Origin: Massospora cicadina
Taxonomy: Eukaryota > Entomophthoromycota > Entomophthoromycetes > Entomophthorales > Entomophthoraceae
Assembly: GCA_022478985.1 (NCBI GenBank)
Contig: JAKSZP010009512.1
Location: forward strand, 41,912-105,911
DNA: 64,000 nt
Reading direction: 5' to 3'
Of this stretch, positions 54,241 through 64,000 are shown one piece after another. The position numbers were made by a program, and so were the translations under genes. The number at the start of each line of letters is the position of its first letter. Position 1 is the stretch's first letter. A model generated the notes under the pieces. It saw only the letters and a list, made by a program, of their open reading frames with translations, was not told the DNA's origin and ran no database searches.

Positions 54241-56170
54241 CTTTATTTATTAAAATGTATCTTTATTTAACTGAGGTAAGCTAACCAGGGGATGGAGATT
54301 ACCAAACCAAAAACTAAAACTAAAAATAACATAACTAATTGATTCAAACAAAACGCCAAATGAGCGGGTTGAATGAAACACTAAACGAAACAACCAGGTA
54401 GGCAGCGGAGACCACTTATCCCTCCATGGTGGAAGGGGAGGGGAATTAGGGGCTGATCTTCAGCAGCAGCTTCCTCATCCCAGAGTAGGGTACATGTCAA
54501 GGTAGATAGCAAGGGCGTTGGGGCATCTGCGGTACATGTTTCAATATCACTAATGATTGGTATTTCTGAGAAATTGCTGACTAATAAAATGGCAGTGATA
54601 TATTTGGCTAAAGCTTTTATGGCTTTAATGCAGGCGTCTGGTAATATAATGAATGTGGCAATATTGGTTCAGGTTATCTTATCTTTAGGATTCCTTGCTA
54701 CAGTTACCATGTTCTGGAATGCGTTGTTGACATTTTGTGCATCTGATTCATATTAATCTTACTTTTTGGGGTGAGCTTTACAGGGATAACATGAGTTTAA
54801 ATACCTCCTGTGAGCATTGCCACTGATTTGGTGGCAGATTTGTGGAGAAGATGTCAATCTGTGTGTCAGCTGCTTCTACTGCAAGCTGGTGTTACTGTAG
54901 AATGATTAGGCATTTGGCTGTGTAGCATATAAGTGAGGTGGGAATTAGGCATCTCATTCTGCATTACAGAACTGCTCAATTTGCAGAGATGATTCTTCAA
55001 TGAATTTTATCTGAATCATCAATTTCAGACAATAACTCCCATGGGTCTGGATGGATTGAATGGGGGAATTGGCGTATGGTTGAGGTTTGGTTAATTTGTT
55101 GGAGGAAGTATGGGATTGAACTGGGGTTCAAACTGGCGCTTGATTGGAGGGAGCATTTGTGGCACTGGGGAGAGGAGGAAGCTGATTGGTGGCTGCAGGT
55201 TCAGCTGCAGCATCAGGCTTTGGGGGAGGGGGAGGTAGGATTGTACCCCATACTGAAGCTGGCATGGGGTGGGCAGTGGATTGGAGGCTGTCAGACAAAA
55301 ATAAGCGCTGTCAGAAGTAGCTAGGGATGGGTACTTACATTCTGAGTGGTCCAACTTGAAAAAGGATGAGCAGATCATCTCTCCACCCTTAATGTGGGCC
55401 CAGAATGGATGCACGGTGGCAGATAAAATAATGGCACAAGGGGAAACGATGGGGCAATATTGTTTGATTCAGGGCTGATCATGGCATACACCTGAGCTCA
55501 GCGAGGCGTTTAGCACTATTTGGGACCACAAATTGCAAGATGGGGTCGGAGCCATAGGCTGCCAAACCTTCAATCAGCTCCTGGTGGAGCACCTCAGGGG
55601 GAAGGCGGGTGTATAAACCAGTGAACTAAACCACCAAAGTGGTGTCCACCGGGAGCCAGGTCTGAGTCATTGGGAGAGGGGTACCCTGGAAAACCAGGGA
55701 CACAATTGCCGCAGTGGCAGCATCAGCTTCATAGGTGAAGCCAAGATTAAAATACCCCTTATAGGGGAAGAAGTCAATAAATGTGGCAGACTGCATCACT
55801 GCCTGAGCCATTTTGATAATGGCTTGGTCATGGTAGGGGAAAAGTTTCCCATATTTGACCCTAAGGCTGAAATGCATGTTGCTCCAGGGGAGCACCAGGT
55901 GGCAATGGGGCACCACTTGGGTTTGGGCGAGGTGGGCATCAAGATCTTTAGGAGGAACAAATCATCCCTGGGTTTGGTATGACTGGGAAAGCCAGTCTGA
56001 GTGCATTTTCCTGTCAGATGGAAAATGAGTGGGGGAGTTTTCACCGCTGTGCCACACTGGGGCAGCTGGCAGGGAAATCTGAGGACATTGTAGTGAAACT
56101 ATGGCGGGTGATTGAGTTTTACTTTTTAATTTGTATAACTTTGCTTGTAAAGTTTCACCAAGCGGAAAGA
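54241..56170 (-). mobile_element. ORF1-only LINE copy R
   Basis: About 1.93 kb on the minus strand with the same plan and size as copy H: 5' region, ORF1, T-rich 3' UTR ending gcttacctcagttaaataaag. There is no endonuclease or RT. The 3' UTR (54250-54440 on plus) aligns with that of H over most of its length. The two copies lie almost 50 kb apart in opposite orientation with different flanks, so each arose by its own insertion. Exact ends and TSD are uncertain. Confidence 0.7.
54420..56044 (-). pseudogene. LINE ORF1 relic of copy R
   Basis: The minus strand starts near 56040 with LIFHLTGKCTQTGFPSH. Near 55790-55640 FNLGFTYEADAATAAIV matches NIGFKTDKEDEAAAKV of E. Near 55610-55560 RLPPEVLHQELIEGLAAYGS and DPILQFVVP match H. 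A zinc-knuckle remnant CSSFFKLDHSEC lies near 55380. The C-terminal helical part near 54.7-54.5 kb (TNIATFIILPDACIKAIKAL) matches H (ANIKKLVHFPTPTSMLN). Frameshifts are several. It is an RNA-binding chaperone-type protein of LINEs. Confidence 0.7.
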
Positions 56171-56734
56171 GCGTTTTATTTAAAAAATATAAACTTAATA
56201 ATAATGTAAATTTATAACAGTAATATCTGTATAAATCACTTATTTTTTAAGTTTCACCTATATTTTTATCATGGGTGATTAAAATTAAAATTATAGCTTA
56301 TTTAGAAATTACTTTAACAGCACTTGTGGTGTATGTTCTCATCTTGTTTTTTACTTACAGAATTATTCATAACTCAAGGACATCCTATAAGCTTTTCAAA
56401 TATATATTAGTCTCATATACAACTAAAAGGTTTGACTTACAAGCTTCTCCAGATATACCTCTTGGACTAAGGTGATTTTAAAAATCCTATATCACATATA
56501 AATATTGCATTTTTAAGACAAAAATTTCTTCATTAGCCTCTGCCCCATCAGATATAACTTATTAACCTGATAGCTGAGGTGTAATATTAAACAAAAATTG
56601 CTAAAGATATTCCCTTTGTTTGGCTTATCATAAATAAAGATTGTGGATGTCTTTTTTGGGTTGGTCTCCACTAGCTTAAAAATATTTGTTTTTTATGTAC
56701 AATTTAGCTAAACTTCTTTATTTTAGTTTTAAGA
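56171..56734. other. AT-rich stretch without recognised features
   Basis: Very AT-rich sequence between LINE R and LINE D. The small plus-strand ORF at 56275-56475 has hydrophobic residues but no family resemblance. I see no LTR, PBS or coding signal. Confidence 0.4.
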
Positions 56735-56839
56735 GTAGGAAGTTTTGGCAATCTCTTTCTGCTAAGCATCACTTTTTGAAAATCAATTCAGCCTGAAATT
56801 TAGCTCCACTAAAAAGATTTACGAAAACTATTACCAAAT

Positions 56840-59397
56840 ATGACGGGAAACCCCGCAAAAGAACCCGCAGGCTATGACAAACGAGCCAGCACCACCCCTA
56901 AACAAAGCAACCCTCGGTTACCCACCTCAGGGTCAACCAGAATCACCCGCTCTCAAGCAGCAGCCATGAAAGCAGGCACCACCCCCCAACCTGGAGCTAC
57001 ATCAACTAGCGCCAGTTCACCTGATCGCACTTCTGCAACCTGCACGCCTAACAGCTCTGTGTGCGCTGCCTCCCACCAACCCGCTGGGCCCCCTCCAACC
57101 AAGGAGGCCATCACCCACGCTGTTTTAATGGTGTCTGCTCAGTTGAATGCAACTCAGCCCATCCAGGCATTCACCTCCCCCATTGTGTCAGCTAATTCAG
57201 CCCCACCTACTATTGCTGACGCCGTGTTTCTGGCTCCCTCCATGAGGGGCGATACTCAGCTAGCTGGCCCCCAAACTCTCAGATGTAAGGTTGGATTAGC
57301 CGCACATTCTGGTTCACTAAGCACCAAATTGGGACAATCTACTCTTCCCAATGAGGATTCAAATGGTTCGGATTTTGGAACTTCACACCAGTTCCAATCT
57401 CACCCGTCCCATTTAAACCCCATAATTGGCACTTCTAAAGTCGGCACTTTATCTCCATATGCTGAAAACGACCAATTTACCAATCAGCCAGTGAGTTTTG
57501 CCCATGAAATCACAGCAAATACTCGGGATGAAGTTACCCAAATAGATTGAAATGGTGATGAAACATCGCCCTCCTCCCAATTGGCTGGAGTTAATTCCAA
57601 TCTGGATGGGCCTCCCCAATTTAGCGAAGCCCAACAATCGCCTGGCTCCCAAACCCTCGGATGTAAGGTTGGATTAGCTGCACATTCTGGTTCACTAAGC
57701 ACCAAATTGGGACAATCTACTCTTCCCAATGAGGATTCAAATGGTTCGGATTTTGGAACTTCACACCAGTTCCAATATCACCCGTCCCATTTAAACCCCA
57801 TAATTGGCACTTCTCAAGTCGGCACTTTATCTCCATATGCTGAAAACGACCAATTTACCAATCAGCCAGTGAGTTTTGCCCATGAAATCACAGCAAATAC
57901 TCGGGCTGAATTTACCCAAATAGATTGGGATGGTGATGAAACATCTCCCTCCTCCCAATTGGCTGGAGTTAATTCCAATCTGGATGGGCCACCCCAATTT
58001 AGCGAGGCCCAACAAACGCCCCTCAATTTAATATGACGCCAGCAACTGCTGTAACATTCCAGCAATAAGGGAACTCCTCAAACTTGTCCAAACCACCAGC
58101 TCACACTCAACTCATAATTGCAGCCCAAAGCAAACACAAACGTACCAAAGGAGCCACTGGGGCGTGGAAGAAACCTCTGGCACCAACGCTACCCAAAGCT
58201 GATCCCCGTGAATGGGCGTTTATTGCTGATGTTAAGAAGAAATGGGCCGAAACTAGAGCGCAAAAAGCTCTACCTCGCTCAACCCTCTCCCACGCAATTC
58301 GCCTTTATTATGGGCATAACCCTGTTGAATTCTATACAGAGGATCACTTCTCATACTTTGCAGCAATTGCGGAGACATTCCCAATTAACACCACCATCCA
58401 TGAATCAGTGGAGGGCCACTACATCGATGCGGGCTTCACTGAAGCTGCCCTTGCTGACCATGCTGCCACCCTCCAGGTCATTATTCCACGTGAATCTCTT
58501 CACATCTCCCGCACACGCTCTCACCTGGAGAAAATTTCATGGGTTACTTTTTCCAACCTACCAACGACTGTTGATCCTGAGTCTCTTAAACTGGCACTCC
58601 ATCGTGGTTTAATGGAGTTTGGGTCTGTTCTTTCAGTGGACTTTAGCGTCCCCTCTTACTATGCTCCCACTCAAAGAGCTCGCACTGCTAGGGCGTCGTT
58701 CATCCCCTCCCCCACTGTATCCTGCAACATTGAGGTTATTCCTCGTGTGGCGGTAGTTGGGGCATGCCCTGAGATCTTTTTTGTAGACCCTGATCAGGTG
58801 CGCCCCCGGTGTTCATGGTGTAACGCCCTTGGACACTTGTATAGTGGCTGCACAGCTCGGAAAACAATCCCTTTTAGCCACCACCCAGGGGCCTAAACCA
58901 GGTCAAAAACGATCTCACGTGGCTGCAGCAGCAATTCCACAACCCATACAATGGGTTCCCGTTCAAGACCTGTCCTCTGAGGCCTTACGCCTAGCAGTTG
59001 AAACAGCTAACCCCACTATTGGTATGGGATACCTTCGCGCTCATGCCCCCCTTCCAGTGGGCACCCCCTCCAATCTCCCAGAGTCAACTCCCTCTCTCAC
59101 CAAGCGCAAGGCATCTCCCACAGGGTGCCCTCGTCAGCCACCCCCACTCAGGGCTCCGCGGCACCCCCACCAACCTCCACCAGCGATTTGTCGCATCAAC
59201 CCTCAGCTCCCAATGGAGCTATGTCCACCAGCATGGACTGGCAACCCGCGGCCTGCGGTAGAAGTGCCACCTCAAAGAGTCCTACCCCAACCCCACAGTC
59301 CATTTCGCTCGGATCCTTTGCAGTGTTGGAGGAAGTGAATATGGACTCAGACTCATCAAATGGGGACACCGCGGAGGTCACCATTGAGCACCCTTAG
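56840..59397 (+). pseudogene. LINE D ORF1
   Basis: The N-terminal part (56840-57550) is low-complexity, rich in Ser, Thr and Pro, and begins MTGNPAKEPAGYDKR with TRITRSQAAAMKAG. A 378-bp in-frame duplication follows. The central part (58084-58896) ends in a zinc knuckle RPRCSWCNALGHLYSGC at about 58803-58853, a perfect CX2CX4HX4C. The C-terminal region (58829-59397) is proline-rich, ending NGDTAEVTIEHP. The stop at 57548-57550 is TGA where the second repeat has TGG, a single G-to-A change. ORF1 binds element RNA. Confidence 0.8.
57262..58017 (+). repeat. 378-bp in-frame tandem duplication in LINE D ORF1
   Basis: The sequence from about 57262 to 57639 is repeated at 57640-58017 with only a few base differences; gatgtaagg at 57282 recurs at 57660. 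378 bp is exactly 126 codons, so the frame is kept. The unit encodes a Ser/Asn/Gln-rich stretch with PNEDSNGSDFGTSHQF in both copies. Low divergence means that it arose recently. Confidence 0.9.
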
Positions 59398-59601
59398 GTC
59401 CTTACCCTGCAACGGAGCGGGGCAGCATCCTAGGCTGGCTTACTGGGTCCTCCGCCCCCACCCTCTCCTTCCCCTCAGAACCCTCGACGCTCCTCACGGA
59501 TTGCAGCTAATAGTCAAGCTAAAGGACTCAAAACTAGCCGCCTCACAGCAGCAGGTTTAAGCGCTGGCAACCCCCCAGGACATGGAGGGGAACAGCTACG
59601 A

Positions 59602-60420
59602 GTCCCCATGGCAGCACCCTGGCCCTTCAATCCATCAACGCAAATGAGTTGCGGGACTTTAAGCGGAGAGCCCGCCTCCTCCGAAACTTCAGGTCAGCAC
59701 AAATTGACATCGCTGCTGTCCAGGAGCCCCATATCCTCCCCCACGAACAATCTGCATGGAATGAACAGTTTGGAGGCAACTCCTTCTGGACAAACCATGC
59801 CGCCCTTAATGTTTTGAATACCCGGGTTAAAAGCCATTCTTTTTCACAATATCTAGGTGGCCGCTTCATACTGGCCAAACTCACCACTCCTGACTTTTCC
59901 TTCTTCGCTGCAAGCATCTACCTGCCTAATGCAGGTCAGGAGCAAAATCGGCTCTTGGAAGAGCTCCTCCAACTCGATCTCCCACGGAATACAGTCCTCT
60001 TAGGAAATTTCAACACAATCATAAGTCGCGTCCGTGAATCTTACCCCCCTGCAGCAAAGGAACGCCCTGGATCAAGTCGCCTCCAGGATTTCCTTCGCCT
60101 GAGTGGCTTTATAGATGCGCTTCCACCCTCCGCGTCTGGCCTAGGTTGCATGACTAGGATCCAGTATGATGGAGGAGCTTTCCAGTCAGCGTCACGCATA
60201 GATATGGCACTGATTGCCCAATGCTAATTGGCCGCGACTCCTCTCCCATCTCTCGTGACAACCATATGAGTGATCACAGGTCACTCATCGTTGTCCTCAC
60301 CACCACACTTAGACCGTCGCGTAGGTTCTGGCCTAGGGTTGCCCCAGCTCTTCTCAACAACCCCTTCACTAAGGAGAAGCTGTCTATGACCATCCAGGAG
60401 ACTCTCACCTCCCCCACCCC
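59602..60420 (+). pseudogene. LINE D ORF2, APE-type endonuclease
   Basis: Open from the stretch STLALQSINANELRDF near 59612 (first Asn). Then IDIAAVQEPHILP near 59703-59740 (catalytic Glu), SIYLPNAGQEQNRLL near 59910, and LLGNFNTIISRV near 59995-60030, where the usual Asp of GDFN is Asn. GLGCMTRIQYDGG and SRIDMALIA follow near 60140-60220. A frameshift near 60225 leads to MSDHRSLIV at 60266 (terminal Asp-His). The enzyme nicks target DNA to start insertion. The Asp-to-Asn change would impair it. Confidence 0.85.
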
Positions 60421-60434
60421 ACCTGCTTTACCAC

Positions 60435-61978
60435 AAGGCTAGATGGGCGGTGACCAAGGAGGGCATCACCCGCGTTGCTTACAACTGTGCCAAAGCCCTG
60501 ATGACTGCAGCTCGCGCCAGAGTCAAAAGGGCGGAAGCCAGAATCAGACATCTAGAGCGAAACTGCCAGCCTTCGCCCTCTCCCAGATGGTTGGAAGACT
60601 GGGAAGCGGCGCAGGAAGCACTCCTCTTGGAGCTCACACTGCAGGAAGAACGGGCAGCAAACTTTACAACATCTCATTACTATGCTCAATGGGAACGCCC
60701 CACCCGCTTCTTCTTTCAGAAACAGAAAGCCCGGTCAACAGCGCAGGATATTACTGCACTGAAGATTGGCACTACAACCAATTCAGATAAGGAGGAAATC
60801 ACGCAGGAACTACACCGCTTCTACTCCAGCCTCTTCCATGCCACCCAGGTGGACCCATCGGACATCCAAGACTTCCTGTGGCGGGCTCCAGAGCCGCCCA
60901 TTGACTCACGGGCTGATGAGGCTCTACTGGCGCCTATTTCCATCCAGGAGGTGATGGAAACCCTTCTGAAATCCCCACGGCTTAAAGCCCCAGGACCAGA
61001 TGGAATACCCTTTGAGGTGTACCTTCTGGAACCTGCAGTGATAGCCAGAACCCTCCGCGACCTCTTCGCTGCACTCTTGGTGAATGGCGAGATCCTCCCC
61101 GACTCCAGAGGCTCAATCACGACCCTCATTCACAAGAAGTCAGACCGTGAGAACCTGGCGAACTGGCGCCCCATAGCGTTGATCAACACAGACCACAAGC
61201 TACCATGAAGCTTCTGGCCAACCTCATCACCAAATGGGTGTCACCTCGCCTCTCCTCATCCCAGCATGGTTTTATTCCGGGGAGGTCGTTATGGGAAAAC
61301 TATAATGACCTTCAAGTGACTTTGACTGCTAACTCTCGTAAGGTGAATGGCTTTGTGGCTCTCCTGGATATGGAGAAAGCATATGATCGGGTAGCCTGGA
61401 AGTATATTGATGCTTCCCTGGCCCGCTTCCATCTCCCACCCGCAGCTAGGCTCTGGATATCAGCGCTCTATGACCGGCTCCACACCAGAGTCCTGGCGCC
61501 AATGGGTTTTACAGTGGCAGTACCAGTTGGACAAGGTCTCCGGCAAGGGGACCCCCTGAGCCCTATCCTTTTTAACATCACCCTTGACCCCCTCTTGGCC
61601 TCCTTACAGGACAAGCTAACAGGGATTCTGGTCCCAGGTAAAGCCCCCACACGCACCATGGCATTTGCAGATGACACCGCCATTGCATTTTGCTGCCCTG
61701 GGGATGTTGCCCTCGCTGCTGTGACCATTGAGAGGTACACCAAGGCGTCCAACGCCATGGTCAACACCTCCAAGACAACAGTTGTGCAGGTCGGCTCCCC
61801 CACCTTCCCCCCACCATTTGGTATCGAACCTGAGCGCGGTACCTTCCGTCACCTGGGCGTTCTCACCAACCTTCAAGGAGTTGCGCTAAAAGACAATGAG
61901 GACTTGCTCCTTGCAGCAGTTAACTCCAGAATTGCCAGCTGGAACCAGCGGCACATCACCCCCAGGGTCGAGCTCTGA
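60435..61978 (+). pseudogene. LINE D ORF2, reverse transcriptase
   Basis: Two long open parts, 60450-61208 and 61205-61978, overlapping by a frameshift. Motifs in order: HYYAQWERPTRFFFQKQK, LKAPGPDGIPFEVYLLEP, GSITTLIHKKSDRENLANW, RPIALINTDHK, SSSQHGFIPGRSLWENY, FVALLDMEKAYDRVAWKYI (first Asp), VGQGLRQGDPLSPILFNITL and MAFADDTAIAFCC with FADD at 61664-61675. All catalytic residues are present. It carries out target-primed reverse transcription. Confidence 0.9.
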
Positions 61979-63137
61979 TGGCCAATGTGTTCCTTCTCTC
62001 CAAAGTCTGGCTAGCGCACGTCTGCCCATTCACAGATGCCTTTTATACGCGGCTCAATGTACTCCTCCGCTGTTGGATCTGGGGCTCAAACCATCCACCA
62101 ATGGCCCTCTCAACCATTGCCCGACCCTGCAATGAAGGGGGCCTAAGGCTTCTGGACACGCGATCCCACGCCACCACAATCTTCCTGAAGTTCCTATGGC
62201 CGATTGTCTGCTGGGACGCGACCCCCATGCCCCAATGGGCGCCCGCCCTCCGCCAGTTAGTGTCAGAAGCTCTGGGTCTTCCTAGAGAATCTCTGACCTC
62301 ATTAGGGGAGTGGCTCACAAACCATCAAGCCATCGCCTAAAAACATCCTCATCCCCCTACTGGAACCAGGCTCTTCTTGCCCTGAAACGAGTAGGCGCGC
62401 GGATCCACCATGCCTTCCCATACAGAAGGGAAGGCCCTGGCCTAAGCCCCCGTCGCCATGCAATTGTGCACAATGGACAAGTTGTCACAACTCGCCTCAA
62501 CCCCCAAGATCGTCCTCCCATCCGCCCAAGACTCCTTGAGCTCCTTCCTCCCACCGTGAGATTTGATCTTAAGGAATTGTGGAAGGACGTCTATCACCCC
62601 ATCCTGTCAGCAAAGGTGTCCAACACCTTATGGAGGGTGCTCCACTGTTCATACAGGACAGGGGACCGGACTGTCCCTACCTTCCAGCACTGAAGCTGCC
62701 CCCGCTGTGTGGAGCCTATTGACTCCCACCTCCATCGTTTTTTCACCTGTCCAGGTGTCGCCGCATTTTGGTCAAAGGCCCGCGCGCTCCTCCATGCTCA
62801 GCCCTGGTCTGGACACCCTGTGCAAGACCTCATGTTCGAGAAGACATTGCCTGGTTGCCAATGACCCCTCCGTGTCCTCGCCTATGCCACAGCCATCTGG
62901 ACCATCCATAACTCCTTCCTTCATGCTGCCTTTGACCAGCAGGTGTGGACCCTTCCACACATGATCACCCACTTTCAGGTACACTTTGAGATGGCTTTGA
63001 AGGTCTGCACTATGTCTCCAACCCTCCCCCGCTTAGTTGTCACTGCAGCACGGCTCTGGCGCGCAAACCCCCCTCCCTTTCTCGATGCCTCCTCCCTCCC
63101 CTTCCCTCGCCTCAGGCTCATAGGAGCCCAGGCGTAA
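61978..63137 (+). pseudogene. LINE D ORF2, C-terminal region with zf-RVT motif
   Basis: LMANVFLLSKVWLAHVCPF and LRCWIWGSNHPP (61978-62100), then NEGGLRLLDTRSHATTIFL. After frameshifts at about 62320 and 62690, a zinc motif at 62697-62753 reads CPRCVEPIDSHLHRFFTCPG, the CX2C...HX4-5C pattern of the zf-RVT family. After further shifts the protein ends RLRLIGAQA with a stop at 63135-63137. The domain is conserved in LINEs C and N, and so belongs to the whole group. Confidence 0.8.
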
Positions 63138-63194
63138 TTCAATAAACATCGATGAATCCCCCCCTTGGGTTGGGACCATCTAGTACTAAAAAAA

Positions 63195-64000
63195 GTAGGA
63201 AGTTTTGGCTTTTCTTTCCTGTAACAATCACTTTAGTCACTACGATTTGATTCAAACAGCAATTTTTAATAATCACACAGGAGAGATGGGCGATTTTTAA
63301 TAATAAATCTAATACAACCTGGGCGAGCGTCAAATCAAGAGGTGCACAAAACGGTGCACCTAAGGGTAAGAAATACCCTGAAGGGGTTCAGGGACTTAAG
63401 CCGCCAAGAAACCACAAACTCAGACACCACCCAGGTTTATGGTATTTACTATAAAACAAGATCAAGACATGTATATCCAATGCAACCAACCCCTTTCAAA
63501 GGTGGAACAATGGCTCCAACTCTTCATTGGGGATGAGTCCCCAACCCTGTGGGAGAAAACATGCGAGGCACAGCCATCCTTTTTCCCCCACGCGGTATAT
63601 GTCACCACCAACAACATGGGCCGCAGCTGGATCAATATTGGTTTCAAAACAGACAAAGAAGATGAAGCTGCAGCAAAAGTCTGCATCAAAATTGCCCTTC
63701 CTAAGGGCAAAAAAATAGTGTGCACCGCACGCACCAGATGGAACAAAGCAAAATTTTGTTTATCTCCTTCAACTCGCTCCCTACCAACCTTCATCATAAG
63801 GTAATCAAGGAAGATCTTCGCAAAGGTCTCATAGCCTATGGAGAAATTATGCAGCTCAAATTATAACAATTTTGCCTAATGCCAACCCTGTGCACAGGCA
63901 AAACTATCACCGTGATCAACCCATTCCCCAAAGTGGAAGATGACTTATCAAGAATCCCCCGCACAGCAGAGTTTCACTTTGCAGATGGGGGACAGTCATC
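63195..64000 (+). mobile_element. LINE E, 5' part, truncated by window edge
   Basis: Starts gtaggaagttttggc immediately after the oligo-A of LINE D. The first 15 bases equal those of D and the next 40 are similar, but its ORF1 belongs to the C/H/R type. The 245-bp 5' UTR aligns with that of LINE C. Only ORF1 is inside the window. Confidence 0.8.
63439..64000 (+). pseudogene. LINE E ORF1 (partial)
   Basis: Open stretch 63439-63804: MVFTIKQDQDMYIQCNQPLS, LWEKTCEAQPSFFPHAVYVT, SWINIGFKTDKEDEAAAKV and ALPKGKKIVCTARTRW. It parallels C (AVYVAPHSMSRGWLDLSFKN, DLPKGQRVIKTKCTR). After a frameshift near 63790 it continues GKTITVINPFPKVEDD to the window end (C has GKAIAALTPTEEIVKD). The zinc knuckle would lie outside. 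The start at 63439 follows the conserved 5' UTR. Confidence 0.75.

Larger units (their letters stand above)
56735..63194 (+). mobile_element. LINE D, full-length and nearly intact
   Basis: 6.46-kb plus-strand non-LTR element: 5' end gtaggaagttttggc, ORF1 at about 56840-59397, ORF2 at about 59602-63137, a short 3' end with aataaa at 63142, and an oligo-A run before E. It is GC-rich compared with the surrounding sequence. ORF2 needs about six frame corrections; ORF1 needs one stop and at least two shifts repaired. It is the best-preserved LINE in the window and the reference for reading LINE N. No clear TSD was found. Confidence 0.85.

Noticed and set aside
1..64000. Host genes, tRNA or rRNA genes, CRISPR arrays, bacterial operons
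   Set aside because: None could be supported. All readable protein motifs are from retroelements, and regular spaced repeats are absent.

Overview
This window looks like a pure transposon graveyard from a eukaryotic genome. I found no host protein gene, tRNA, rRNA or CRISPR array. Everything recognisable belongs to two retroelement classes: Ty3/gypsy LTR retrotransposons and LINEs. The LINEs encode an APE-type endonuclease, a FADD reverse transcriptase and a C-terminal zf-RVT-like zinc motif. The host is most likely a TE-rich fungus, perhaps an early-diverging one, because the LINE proteins recall L1-like elements of such fungi. That is a weak inference from element style, not from any host gene. 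Almost every copy carries stops and frameshifts; LINE D and LTR element F are the youngest-looking.

The layout is nested insertion, worked out from target-site duplications (TSDs) and from reading frames that resume on the far side of an insert. The oldest layer is LINE N (minus strand), cut into pieces at about 17.2-18.4, 37.8-40.4, 41.4-42.2, 48.4-51.2 and perhaps 53.4-54.2 kb. Into N went LTR element B (18374-37759), a solo LTR P1 (40388-41399), LTR element F (42232-48435), the miniature LTR element P (51209-53416) and apparently LTR element K (right end near 17192). B was itself split by LTR element A (21405-28943, TSD atagg) and LINE C (31748-37005, 14-bp TSD). K was split by element G1 (5785-14338, TSD cctag), and G1 was split by an ORF1-only LINE, H (about 6516-8459). 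A different Ty3/gypsy relic, L, fills 1-2100. On the right lie a second ORF1-only LINE, R (about 54.24-56.17 kb, minus), LINE D (56735-63194, plus) and the start of LINE E (63195 to the window end, plus).

The LTR elements keep the order LTR, primer-binding site (PBS), gag, protease, RT, RNase H, integrase, polypurine tract (PPT), LTR. All share a PBS complementary to a tRNA 3' end of the form CCCCTGTAGTGAGCACCA. The most novel-looking points are these. Three related elements (G1, K, B) carry a collagen-like Gly-X-Y domain inside gag. Two independent LINE copies (H, R) encode ORF1 but no ORF2. Element P has two 1-kb LTRs around an internal region of only 193 bp. Element A carries a long antisense ORF-like stretch between integrase and its 3' LTR.
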